Assembly: GCF_022919075.1 (NCBI RefSeq)
Contig: NZ_CP095078.1
Coordinates: 1,240,001-1,304,000 of the forward strand
Direction: 5' to 3'
DNA length: 64,000 nt
From: Nocardioides sp. W7
Lineage (GTDB): Bacteria; Actinomycetota; Actinomycetes; Propionibacteriales; Nocardioidaceae
In this document: positions 9,199 to 17,771 of the stretch, piece by piece
Layout of the letters: each line of letters starts with the position of its first letter
How positions within the stretch are numbered: position 1 is the first letter of the stretch
Made by a program: the position numbers and the translations under genes
Notes under the pieces: model-generated
The model's input: the letters and a program-made list of their open reading frames with translations, nothing else
Told to the model about the DNA's origin: nothing
Database searches by the model: none

Positions 9199-11373
9199 TC
9201 AGAACAGCTCGGCCAGCATCGCCGCGGCACGTGCGGCGCCGTCGGTCTCGACCGGGCGCGCCGAGGACCCGGCGGCGAGCGCGTCGACCAGCGTCTGCGC
9301 GAGCAGGTCGGGATCGCACGCCTCCTCGTAGCCGAGGTGCCGGCCGGCGTCGTACTGCTCGAGGCGGTGGCGGACGTGCAGGTTCTGCTCGAAGTGCCGG
9401 CGCAGCGGCACGTAGACGAACGGGGTGCCGGCGGCGGTGAGCTCCATGCACGTCGTCAGCCCGCCCTGGACGACGGCGAGGTCGCACGCGGCGAGGTGCT
9501 CCTGCAGGCGGGGCACGTAGCCCCGCACCCGCACCCCGGTACGACGGGGCAGCGACGCCGGGTCGATCCGCGGGCCGCACACGACGAGGAAGCGGAGCTC
9601 GGGGAGCAGCCGGCGCGCGAGGGGTACGGCGTCCAGCACCCGGCGCAGCAGCGGACCGCCGACCCCCGAGCCGCCGACCGTCACGACGCAGACCCGGTGC
9701 TCGGGCCGGTAGCCGAGCGAGCGGCGCAGGGCGGCCCGCGCCGACCCGGACGGCGGCGCCGCGCCGGCGACGTACCCGGCGAAGTCGAACTCCTGCGAGG
9801 TCCACTCCCGGATGCCGGGCAGGCCGGGCCCGAAGTCGGCGGCGACGACGTCGTCGGGGTTGCCGACGAAGACCGAGCGGTCGCGCACCCAGGGGTAGCG
9901 GGCCCGGTGCTCGAGCATCTCGGCGTTGTAGTCGGCGGTGAGCCGGGCCTCGTCGGCGCCACCCTCGGGCATCGGCAGCCAGCCGACGAAGTCGGTGAGC
10001 CAGGCGAAGGGGAAGTGCTTGCGCTCGGGGTTCTCGTGCAGGAAGTGGTCGACGTCCCAGGCCTCGTCGCCGACGACCAGGTCGTAGTGCTGCTCGCGCA
10101 CCACCTCGTCGAAGACCATGAAGTTGTTGACGAGGATCTCGTCCATCCGCCGGATGGCCTGGAAGGCGTGCAGGTCGTGCTCGCCGGCCTCCTCCTCCAG
10201 GTGGGAGGACTCGTTGGCCAGCCACGCCGAGGCGGGGTGCACCCGCTCGCCGGCCCCCTCCAGCACGCGGGTGACCGGGTCCTGGGTCAGCCAGTCGACC
10301 TCGACGTCGGGGCGCAGCCGACGCAGCTCGGCCGCGATCGCGACGTCCCGGTAGGCGTGGCCGAGGCCGATCGGCGAGGACAGGTAGAGCACGCGGCGGC
10401 CGCGCCGCGGCGCGCGGACCCGGGTCCGGCTGACGGGCGGCGGCGGGCAGACCCGGTCGACGAACGTCCGCACCATCGTGTTCACGAGCACCGGCTCGCG
10501 CGCGGGCAGGCCGTGGCCGCCGCCCTCGACGACGACCAGGTCACCGCCGGTGAGCTCGGCCAGCCGCGCGCCGACCGCCGCCGACCGGATCCGGTCCTCG
10601 CTGCCGTGCAGCACCGTCACCGGGCACCGGACCTGCGCGCACAGCGGCTCCAGCGGCTCCAGCACCGCACCGTCCAGCCCGAGGCCCCCGGCGCGGGTGT
10701 CGACCAGCACCCGCGGGGCGATGGTCGAGGACCAGTCCAGGCAGTCCTCGATCTGCTTGGTGGAGTGCGGCTCGTGGAACATCCGGTCGAAGAAGAACTC
10801 CCGGAAGTCGTCCAGCCCGCCCTCCAGCCAGTGCCACTTGTTGTACTTCGCCCAGCCGCGGTCGGTGTCGTGCCGCGCGTCCCAGGCGTACCGCTCCCGC
10901 TCGGGCTGGGCGACGGCGAGCCCGCAGGACGCGCCGATCGCGAAGATCCCGAGCACCCGGTCGGGGTGCCGGGCCGCGACGTGCACCGACCAGGACGCGC
11001 CGCAGGAGAGCGCCACCAGCACCGCCGAGTCGGTCCCGGTGGCGTCCAGGACCGCGACGGCGTCCTCGGCGAACTCGCGGTCGGCGTACGCCGCCGCCCC
11101 GGCCGGTCGCCCCGAGCAGCCGCTCCCGCGGCCGTCGAAGGTGACCACCCGGTGGTGGCGGGCCAGGTAGGGCACCTGCGCCTTCCACGCCCGGGAGCTG
11201 ACGATCGACCAGGTCGGCATCAGCAGCACGGTCACCGGACCGTCGCCGTACACCTCCCACGCCAGCGGTACGCCGGCGCGCACGACCGTGCCCGTGTGAT
11301 CGGGCAGGCAGGCCCGGCCGCGATCGGCCGGGAGCACCTCGTCGGGACGGGGCTCCTCCGTCATGGTCACCAT
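9199..11373 (-). CDS. Alpha/beta-hydrolase fused to a UDP-glycosyltransferase-like domain
   Basis: A 724-residue protein with two domains. Residues about 25-310 are an alpha/beta-hydrolase: oxyanion/strand region VTVLLMPTW, nucleophile elbow ALSCGASW (S123), acid in LHGSEDR (D260) and H287 in VEGGGHGLP. The first Gly of the usual GxSxG is Ala. Residues about 325-720 resemble GT-B glycosyltransferases of the MurG/UGT type: VLYLSSPIGLGHAYR at the start of the acceptor domain, VCVVTVGGSGVGG, and a donor-binding segment with DLAVVQGGLTTCMELTAAG and PLRRHFEQN. The first ATG (11373) has AGGAGG six bases upstream. A methyltransferase gene lies 31 nt upstream on the same strand. Substrates are unknown. 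A role in making or remodelling a glycosylated small molecule or lipid is inference. Confidence 0.8.
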   Translation of the reverse strand: MVTMTEEPRPDEVLPADRGRACLPDHTGTVVRAGVPLAWEVYGDGPVTVLLMPTWSIVSSRAWKAQVPYLARHHRVVTFDGRGSGCSGRPAGAAAYADREFAEDAVAVLDATGTDSAVLVALSCGASWSVHVAARHPDRVLGIFAIGASCGLAVAQPERERYAWDARHDTDRGWAKYNKWHWLEGGLDDFREFFFDRMFHEPHSTKQIEDCLDWSSTIAPRVLVDTRAGGLGLDGAVLEPLEPLCAQVRCPVTVLHGSEDRIRSAAVGARLAELTGGDLVVVEGGGHGLPAREPVLVNTMVRTFVDRVCPPPPVSRTRVRAPRRGRRVLYLSSPIGLGHAYRDVAIAAELRRLRPDVEVDWLTQDPVTRVLEGAGERVHPASAWLANESSHLEEEAGEHDLHAFQAIRRMDEILVNNFMVFDEVVREQHYDLVVGDEAWDVDHFLHENPERKHFPFAWLTDFVGWLPMPEGGADEARLTADYNAEMLEHRARYPWVRDRSVFVGNPDDVVAADFGPGLPGIREWTSQEFDFAGYVAGAAPPSGSARAALRRSLGYRPEHRVCVVTVGGSGVGGPLLRRVLDAVPLARRLLPELRFLVVCGPRIDPASLPRRTGVRVRGYVPRLQEHLAACDLAVVQGGLTTCMELTAAGTPFVYVPLRRHFEQNLHVRHRLEQYDAGRHLGYEEACDPDLLAQTLVDALAAGSSARPVETDGAARAAAMLAELF

Positions 11374-11404
11374 GGTGCTCCTCCTCGCGGTCCCCGGGCA
11401 GCCG

Positions 11405-12481
11405 TCAGGGACGGACCTCGAACACGTTGTTGAACGGCGTCTGCGCGACCAGCCGGAACCGGCTGAACCCGCCGGCCGTGACGACGTCGCGGATCCTGGC
11501 CGGGCCCGCCTGGGTGCCGAGCGCGAGCCCGACGTCCTGGGCGAGCGAGGTGGGCGTGCACAACAGCGTCGAGAAGCCGTAGTAGGCCCGTCCGACCGGG
11601 TTCAGGTTGTCCTCGACGCGGTCGCCGGCGGCCGGCTCGACGATCATCCAGGTCCCGTCGTCGCCGAGCAGGCCGCGGATGTGCCGGGCCGCGCCGACGG
11701 GGTCGCCCATGTCGTGCAGGCAGTCGAACGTCGTGACCAGGTCGAAGCCCGCCCCGTCGACGGCCTGTGCGGGCTCGGTCACGAACTCGGTGTTGGTGAG
11801 CCCGGCGTCGCTCGCCCGCTCCCGCGCGGTCTCGATCGAGGCCCGGTGGTAGTCGGAGCCGACGAACCGGGACCCCGGGAAGGCCTGGGCCATCAGCACC
11901 GTCGAGGCGCCGTGCCCGCAGCCGACGTCGGCGACCCGACCGCCGGCGGTCAGTTTCGCGACCACGCCGTCGCAGGCCGGCAGCCACTCCGCCACCAGGT
12001 GGGCCTGGTAGCTCGGCGCGAAGAACCGCTCGCAGCCGACGTGCACGTCGGCGTTGTGCTCGTGCCAGCCGACGCCGTCCCCGCTGCGGGCCGCGGCCAC
12101 GATGCTCGGGGTGTCGCGGATCGTGCCGTGCGCGATCTGGAAGAGACCGCACAGGTACGCCGGGCTGTCGGGGTCGGTGAAGGCGACGACCTGCTCGGGC
12201 GGGAGCAGGTAGCGGCCGGTCGCGCCGTCGTACTCCACGTAGCTGCCGGCGGCCTGGGCGTTGAGCCACTCGCGGGCGTAGTGGGCGTCGGTGCCGGTGC
12301 GGTCGGCCAGCTCGTGCGGTGTGCTCGCGCCGTGCTCGGCCAGCGAGCGGTAGTAGCCGAGCTCGTCGCCCATCACGACGAGCGCCGCGTTGAGCGCGGC
12401 CCCGACCTCCTCGACCGCGCGGAATACGAAGCTCATCAGCGCGTCGGGGTCGAGTGGACGGGTCTGGGTGGTGGTGGTCAT
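11405..12481 (-). CDS. Class I SAM-dependent methyltransferase with N-terminal winged helix
   Basis: A 358-residue protein. Residues about 15-100 form a winged-helix segment (LALVVMGDELGYYRSLA-like region, TPHELADRTG, then YLLPPEQ). Residues about 175-320 are a Rossmann methyltransferase with motif I VADVGCGHGAST (183-194), the acidic motif FVGSDYHR and the motif IV region DLVTTFDCLHDMGDP. Proteins of this architecture (Rv2258c-like) are common in actinobacteria, but their acceptors are mostly unknown. The gene starts at ATG 12481 behind AAGGAG. It precedes the fusion gene on the same strand, so the two are probably co-transcribed and act on the same molecule. That link is inference. Confidence 0.85.
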   Translation of the reverse strand: MTTTTQTRPLDPDALMSFVFRAVEEVGAALNAALVVMGDELGYYRSLAEHGASTPHELADRTGTDAHYAREWLNAQAAGSYVEYDGATGRYLLPPEQVVAFTDPDSPAYLCGLFQIAHGTIRDTPSIVAAARSGDGVGWHEHNADVHVGCERFFAPSYQAHLVAEWLPACDGVVAKLTAGGRVADVGCGHGASTVLMAQAFPGSRFVGSDYHRASIETARERASDAGLTNTEFVTEPAQAVDGAGFDLVTTFDCLHDMGDPVGAARHIRGLLGDDGTWMIVEPAAGDRVEDNLNPVGRAYYGFSTLLCTPTSLAQDVGLALGTQAGPARIRDVVTAGGFSRFRLVAQTPFNNVFEVRP

Positions 12482-12523
12482 CGTGCTGCTCCTTGGCTGG
12501 TGGCTGGTACGACGACCCTCGCG

Positions 12524-12579
12524 CCGGTCCGGACCGGTCCGAATCAGGTGACCCCCCTGGTCCCGGACCGCCCTAACCT
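12524..12579. promoter_or_regulatory. Divergent regulatory region with overlapping GGTCC palindromes and a leaderless -10
   Basis: CCGGTCCGGACCGG (12524-12537) and GGACCGGTCC (12531-12540) are overlapping perfect palindromes in the 101-bp gap between the methyltransferase and the LuxR-type gene. TAACCT (12574-12579) is a good -10 hexamer. It would place the start of transcription at about 12586, on the second of two adjacent GTG codons, so the regulator mRNA is probably leaderless. The palindromes could bind that regulator. No -35 is convincing. Confidence 0.4.
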
Positions 12580-12582
12580 CGG

Positions 12583-15339
12583 GTGGTGCTCATCGGCCGG
12601 GACGCCGAGCGACAGGCACTCGCGCGGCTCGCGGTGGCGGCGCGGGTGTCCGAGAGCGGCGCGCTGCTGGTCGTCGGCGAGGCGGGGCAGGGCAAGACCG
12701 CGCTGCTGGAGGAGCTGGCGACCCGGGCCGAGGGGCTGCGGGTGCTCCGGGCCCGCGGCAGTGAGTCGGAGAGCGACCTCGCGTTCGGGGGCCTCGACCA
12801 GCTGGTCCGGCCGCTGCTGCCGCTGCTCGGGGAGATCCCGGAGCCGCAGGCGCTCGCCCTGGAGACCGCGCTCGCGTTGCGGCCCGGCGACCGGGCCGAC
12901 CGGTTCGCGATCAGCGCCGCCACCCTCAGCCTGCTGGGCCGTGCGGCGGAGGAGCAGCCGGTCCTGGTGCTGGTCGACGACGCCCACGCCCTCGACCGGC
13001 CCTCGGCCGAGGCCCTGGTGTTCGTGGCCCGACGGATCCTGGCCGACCCGCTGGCGGTCGTCGCGGCGAGCCGGCCCACCGGGGGAGTGCTGCTGGAGGC
13101 CGGCCTGCCCCGGATCGACCTCGAGGGGCTGTCCCCGGCCGAGGTCACGGCGCTGCTGACGCAGCGCTCGGGCCACCCTCTTCCCGACGACGTCGCCGCC
13201 CGCGTGCACGAGGCGACCGCCGGCAACCCGCTGGCCGTCGTCGAGCTGGCCGCGTCGGCGCCGGACCTGCTCGACCGGCTGACGCCGGCGACTCCGATCG
13301 GAGTCCCGGACCGCGTGGTGGCCGAGTACGTCCGTCGTACGGCGGCACTCGGACCGTCGGCCCGGACGGCGCTGCTGGTCGCGAGCGTGGCCAGCACCGC
13401 GAGCGTGGCCGAGGGCAGCGCCGTGGCCGCCGCCGCGGTCGACCGGCTGGGCGTCGGGTGGGACGAGCTCCGCGAGGCCGAGGCCGCCGGGCTGGTCGCG
13501 CTGCGGCCGGGTCGCGTGGAGTTCCGGCACCCGCTGGCGCGGGCCGGGGCGTACGCCGCCGCGTCGGCCGAGCAGCGCCGCGAGGCGCACCTCGCGGTGG
13601 CGGCCGTGACCGACGACCCGGACCGGCGCGCCTGGCACCGCGGCGAGGGCACGCTCGGGCTGGACGACCGGGTCGCGGACGAGGTGGCTGCCGCGGCCCG
13701 CCGGAGCCTCGACCGCGGGGCGTACTGGGTCGCGGCGTCGTCGTACGAGCGCTCGGCCGCGCTGGCGACGGACCGGGAGCAGCGCGGGGAGCGGATGCTG
13801 GCGGCCGGCGAGGCCGCCGCCCTCGCGGGGCACGGCTCCCGGGCGACCGCGCTGCTGGACCTGGCGGCGGCCGAGACCGCGAACCCGCAGCGGCGGGGTC
13901 GGGTCGACGCGCTGCGCGGGGCGGTCGAGCAGCGCTGGGGCTCGCTGGAGCGCAGTCGTGAGCTGATCCGCCGGGCCCTGGAGGCACTGGCGCCGGTGGA
14001 CCCGGACGCGGCGGTCGATGCCGCCACCGACCTGGTGGCCACCTGCTTCTACCTCGGCGACACCGCCCTCGCGGCGCACACGGCCGACACGCTCGACGAG
14101 CTGGCCGACCGGGCCTCCGAGGCGGCGCGGGTCCGGTGCCTGCTCGCCGGCGGCGTCGCCCGGGTGATCGCCGGGGAGGACGGGATCGCGGCGATCCGCG
14201 CGGCGGTGGCCGCGATGGCGGGCGCGACGCCGGCGACCGACGACCTGCGCCCGAGCTGGCTGGTGCTCGGGCCGCTGTTCCTCCGCGAGGAGTCCGCCAC
14301 CGCGCGGGGCCTGGCCGAGCTCGCGGAGCGGCAGCTCCGGGACCGCGCCGCGATCGGGTCGCTGGCCGGCCTGCTCTTCGTCGTGGCCCGGTACGCCGGC
14401 TCCACCGACCGGTGGGCGGACGCGGCGCGGCACTACCAGGAGGGGATCGCGCTGGCCCGTGAGGCCGGCCAGACCACCGACCTGGCCATGCTGCTGGCCG
14501 GGCTGGCCTGGCTGGAGGCCCGCACCGGTCCGGAGCAGCCGTGCCGCGAGCACGCCGCCGAGGCGCTGGCCCTGGCGGCCCGGCACCGGGTGCACCTGGC
14601 GCGGATCTGGGCGACGTACGCCCTCGGCGACCTGGAGCTGGGGGCGGGCCGGCACGCCGAGGCCCTCGAGAGGTACGCCGAGCTGCAGGCGTTCCTCGAC
14701 CGGATCGGGTTCCGCGACGTCGACATCTCCCCGGAGCCCGAGCTGGTCGAGTGCCTGCACCGCACCCACCGTCCCGACGAGGCGGCCCGGCTCGCCGGCG
14801 ACTACCGCAGCCGGGCGAGGGCCAAGGGCCAGCCCTGGGCGCTCGCCCGGGCGGAGCGGGTGAGCGCCCTGGTCGCCGACGATCCGCGTCCCGGCCTCGA
14901 ACGGGCCCTCGCGCTGCATGCCGCCAGCCCGGACCGCTTCGAGGAGGCGCGCACCCGGCTGGTGCTGGGCGAGGTGGAGCGCCGCTCGCGCCGTCGTACC
15001 GCCTCCCGCGAGCCGTTGCGCGCGGCCCTCGCCTCCTTCGAGAGCCTGGGCGCGCGCCCCTGGGCCGACCGGGCGGCGGTCGAGCTCGAGGCCACGGGGG
15101 AGCGGCCGCACCGGCGCGCCGACCGCAGCATCGACCTGCTGACCCCCCAGGAGCTCCAGGTCGCGACCCTGCTCGCGGAGGGGCGGACCACCCGGCAGGC
15201 GGCCGCGGCGATGTTCCTGAGCCCCAAGACCGTGGAGTACCACCTGAGGCACGCCTACACGAAGCTCGGCATCAACACCCGGGCCGACCTGGCTCGCGCC
15301 CTCGCCGGGGAGCCGGGACCGAGATTGTCCACCGAATAG
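12583..15339 (+). CDS. LAL-type LuxR-family transcriptional regulator with ATPase domain
   Basis: A 918-residue protein built like the large ATP-binding regulators of the LuxR family (MalT/LAL). An N-terminal AAA/STAND-type ATPase has Walker A VGEAGQGKTAL (residues 31-41) and Walker B LVLVDDAHALD. A long helical, TPR-like middle follows. The C-terminal LuxR helix-turn-helix (about 850-910) contains LTPQELQVATLLAEGRTTR and FLSPKTVEYHLRHAYTKLG. Such proteins bind an inducer and ATP and activate nearby genes. The divergent hydrolase-glycosyltransferase/methyltransferase operon is the natural target by position only. Start is GTG 12583 or 12586. Confidence 0.9.
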   Translation: MVLIGRDAERQALARLAVAARVSESGALLVVGEAGQGKTALLEELATRAEGLRVLRARGSESESDLAFGGLDQLVRPLLPLLGEIPEPQALALETALALRPGDRADRFAISAATLSLLGRAAEEQPVLVLVDDAHALDRPSAEALVFVARRILADPLAVVAASRPTGGVLLEAGLPRIDLEGLSPAEVTALLTQRSGHPLPDDVAARVHEATAGNPLAVVELAASAPDLLDRLTPATPIGVPDRVVAEYVRRTAALGPSARTALLVASVASTASVAEGSAVAAAAVDRLGVGWDELREAEAAGLVALRPGRVEFRHPLARAGAYAAASAEQRREAHLAVAAVTDDPDRRAWHRGEGTLGLDDRVADEVAAAARRSLDRGAYWVAASSYERSAALATDREQRGERMLAAGEAAALAGHGSRATALLDLAAAETANPQRRGRVDALRGAVEQRWGSLERSRELIRRALEALAPVDPDAAVDAATDLVATCFYLGDTALAAHTADTLDELADRASEAARVRCLLAGGVARVIAGEDGIAAIRAAVAAMAGATPATDDLRPSWLVLGPLFLREESATARGLAELAERQLRDRAAIGSLAGLLFVVARYAGSTDRWADAARHYQEGIALAREAGQTTDLAMLLAGLAWLEARTGPEQPCREHAAEALALAARHRVHLARIWATYALGDLELGAGRHAEALERYAELQAFLDRIGFRDVDISPEPELVECLHRTHRPDEAARLAGDYRSRARAKGQPWALARAERVSALVADDPRPGLERALALHAASPDRFEEARTRLVLGEVERRSRRRTASREPLRAALASFESLGARPWADRAAVELEATGERPHRRADRSIDLLTPQELQVATLLAEGRTTRQAAAAMFLSPKTVEYHLRHAYTKLGINTRADLARALAGEPGPRLSTE

Positions 15340-15353
15340 GTGTGCTTTATGTT
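15325..15353 (+). promoter_or_regulatory. Predicted sigma-A-type promoter of metY
   Basis: TTGTCC (15325-15330), a 17-bp spacer and TATGTT (15348-15353) overlap the end of the upstream LuxR-type gene. Transcription would start near 15360, giving a leader of about 20 nt. That is too short for a riboswitch. Confidence 0.45.
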
Positions 15354-15380
15354 GGCTGCACCCGATCCCGAGGAGCACCC

Positions 15381-16667
15381 GTGTCGTACCGCCCCGAGAC
15401 CCTGACCGTCCACGCCGGCCAGGAGGAGCCCGACTCCGCGACCAACGCGCGGGCCGTGCCGATCTACCAGACCACGTCGTACGTCTTCAACGACACCGAG
15501 CACGCCGCGAACCTCTTCTCGCTGGCCGAGCCGGGCAACATCTACACCCGGATCATGAACCCGACGCAGTCGGTCTTCGAGGAGCGGATGACCCAGCTGG
15601 AGGGCGGCGTCGGGGCGCTGGCCACGGCGTCGGGCTCGGCGGCGACCACGTACGCCGTGCTCAACCTGGCCGGCGCCGGCGACAACATCGTCGCGCTCTC
15701 GACGCTGTACGGCGGCACCTACGCCCTGTTCGCGCACACGCTCCCGCAGTTCGGCATCACGGTGCGGTTCGTCGACCCCGACCACCCCGAGCAGCTGGCC
15801 GCGGCCGTCGACGCGCACACCAAGCTAGTCTTCGCCGAGACCGTCGGCAACCCCAAGATCAACGTCGTCGACATCCGCGCCTGGGCCGACGCCGCGCACG
15901 CGCAGGGCCTGCCGCTGATCGTCGACAACACCGCGCCCACGCCGTACCTCGCCCGGGTCTTCGACCACGGCGCGGACGTGGCGGTGCACGCGGCGACCAA
16001 GTTCATCGGCGGCCACGGCACCTCCATCGGTGGGGTCATCGTCGACTCCGGCAACTTCGACTGGGCCGCGCACGCGGAGCGGTTCCCCGGCCTGACCGGC
16101 CCGGACGCGGCCTACCACGGCGTCGTGTGGACCGAGGCCGTCGGCAACCTGGCCTACATCATCCGGGCGCGCACCGTGCTGCTGCGCAACACCGGCGCGG
16201 CGATCACGCCGATGAACTCCTGGCTGTTCCTGCAGGGCCTGGAGACGCTGCACCTGCGGATGGAGCGGCACAGCGCCAACGCGCTGCGCGTCGCGGAGTT
16301 CCTCTCCGCCCACCCCGAGGTGTCCTGGGTCAGCTACCCCGGCCTGCCCGACAGCCCCTACAAGGCGGTGGCCGACCGGGTGCTGACCGGTCGTGGGTAC
16401 GGCGGCATCCTCAGCTTCGGCGTGAAGTCGGGCCGCGAGGGCGGCAAGAAGTTCATCGAGGCGCTCGAGCTCTTCTCGCACCTGGCCAACATCGGGGACG
16501 CGAAGTCGCTGGCCATCCACAACGCCACCACCACGCACTCCCAGCTCACGCCCGACGAGCTGGAGGCGGCCGGCGTACCGGAGGACATGGTGCGGCTCTC
16601 CGTCGGCATCGAGCACGTCGAGGACCTGATCGCCGACCTCGAGCAGGCCCTGGCCGCCAGCAAGTGA
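15381..16667 (+). CDS. metY: O-acetylhomoserine sulfhydrylase (aminocarboxypropyltransferase)
   Basis: A 428-residue PLP-dependent Cys/Met metabolism enzyme. It replaces the acetyl group of O-acetylhomoserine with sulfide to form homocysteine. Motifs include LTVHAGQEEPDSATNARAVP and YTRIMNPTQSVFEERM at the N-terminus, GGTYALFAHTLPQFG, and the cofactor lysine K207 in VHAATKFIGGHGT. The frame is open far upstream, but GTG 15381 is chosen because the family N-terminus begins there and GAGGAG precedes it. It is followed after 6 nt by metX, whose product supplies its substrate. Confidence 0.95.
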   Translation: MSYRPETLTVHAGQEEPDSATNARAVPIYQTTSYVFNDTEHAANLFSLAEPGNIYTRIMNPTQSVFEERMTQLEGGVGALATASGSAATTYAVLNLAGAGDNIVALSTLYGGTYALFAHTLPQFGITVRFVDPDHPEQLAAAVDAHTKLVFAETVGNPKINVVDIRAWADAAHAQGLPLIVDNTAPTPYLARVFDHGADVAVHAATKFIGGHGTSIGGVIVDSGNFDWAAHAERFPGLTGPDAAYHGVVWTEAVGNLAYIIRARTVLLRNTGAAITPMNSWLFLQGLETLHLRMERHSANALRVAEFLSAHPEVSWVSYPGLPDSPYKAVADRVLTGRGYGGILSFGVKSGREGGKKFIEALELFSHLANIGDAKSLAIHNATTTHSQLTPDELEAAGVPEDMVRLSVGIEHVEDLIADLEQALAASK

Positions 16668-16673
16668 GCTCCC

Positions 16674-17753
16674 TTGACTGAGTCGGCCGAGCGGGTCGTC
16701 CTCGCCACCGAGGACGACCCGCTCATCCTCGAGCACGGGGGCCGGCTCGCCCACGTGGAGGTGGCCTACGAGACGTGGGGCGAGCTGGCCCCGGCGCGCG
16801 ACAACGTCGTCTTCGTCGCCCACGCGCTCACCGGCGACGCCCACGCCGCGGGAGAGGGCGGCTGGTGGGCGAACCTGATCGGGCCCGGCCTGGCGATCGA
16901 CACCGACCGCTTCTTCGTGGTCTGCCCCAACCTGCTCGGCGGCTGCCGCGGCACCACCGGCCCGTCGTCCGTCGACCCGGCCACCGGCCGGCCCTGGGGC
17001 CTGGACTTCCCGCTGTTCACCGTGCGCGACCTGGTCGCCCTGCACCGCCGGCTGCTCGCACACCTCGGCGTCGAGCGCCTGTACGCCGCGGTCGGCGGCT
17101 CGCTGGGCGGCATGCAGGTGCTGCAATGGGCGATCGAGGACCCGGAGGCGATCGAGCGGGCGGTCGTGATCGCGGCGTCCTCCCGGCTCTCGGCGCAGAA
17201 CATCGCGTTCTCGGCGGTCGCGCGCGACGCCATCATGCGCGACCCCGACTTCCAGGGCGGCGCGTACCTCACCTCCGGCCGCCGCCCCGACCACGGGCTG
17301 GCCGTCGCCCGGCGGATGGCCCACATCACCTACGTCTCCGAAGAGTCGCTGGAGACCAAGTTCGGGCGCGAGCGGCTCACCGACGGACCGCCCCGGCACG
17401 AGACCGACTTCCAGGTCGAGGCCTACCTCGACCACCAGGCCGAGGTCTTCCTGGAGCGCTTCGACGCCCTGTCGTACCTCTACCTGACCCGGGTGATGGA
17501 CTACTTCGACCCGTTCGTCGACCCGGAGGCGGCGGTCCGGGCCGGCTCCGGCGGAACCCGCTTCCTGGTCGTCTCCTTCGACACCGACTGGCGCTTCCCG
17601 ACCGCCCACTCGCGCCGGCTGCACGAGCACCTCGCCGCCGCCGGCACCGCCGGCGAGCACGTGGAGGTCGCCTCGCCCTGGGGGCACGACTCGTTCCTGC
17701 TCCAGCCGCCGGGCTACCACGACCTGCTGCGGGGCTTCCTCGATGCGCCCTGA
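16674..17753 (+). CDS. metX: Homoserine O-acetyltransferase MetX
   Basis: A 359-residue alpha/beta-hydrolase-fold acyltransferase that makes O-acetylhomoserine from homoserine and acetyl-CoA, the first committed step to methionine. The nucleophile is S143 in AAVGGSLGGMQVLQW. The acid lies in SFDTDWRFPT and the histidine in PWGHDSFLL. FVAHALTGDAHAAG and PNLLGGCRGTTGPSS are family signatures. The start is a TTG six bases after the metY stop, with only a weak Shine-Dalgarno, so expression probably depends on coupling to metY. A succinyl preference cannot be excluded by eye, but pairing with metY favours acetyl. Confidence 0.94.
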   Translation: MTESAERVVLATEDDPLILEHGGRLAHVEVAYETWGELAPARDNVVFVAHALTGDAHAAGEGGWWANLIGPGLAIDTDRFFVVCPNLLGGCRGTTGPSSVDPATGRPWGLDFPLFTVRDLVALHRRLLAHLGVERLYAAVGGSLGGMQVLQWAIEDPEAIERAVVIAASSRLSAQNIAFSAVARDAIMRDPDFQGGAYLTSGRRPDHGLAVARRMAHITYVSEESLETKFGRERLTDGPPRHETDFQVEAYLDHQAEVFLERFDALSYLYLTRVMDYFDPFVDPEAAVRAGSGGTRFLVVSFDTDWRFPTAHSRRLHEHLAAAGTAGEHVEVASPWGHDSFLLQPPGYHDLLRGFLDAP

Positions 17754-17771
17754 CCGTGCTTCTCTGACCCG

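Noticed and set aside
7466..10225. Very long open frame on the minus strand opposite araA and part of the fusion gene
   Set aside because: It is antisense to well-supported genes and its translation is Arg/Gly/Pro-rich without motifs, an artefact of very high GC.
15339..15381. SAM riboswitch upstream of metY
   Set aside because: The predicted leader is about 20 nt, too short for any known SAM-binding class.
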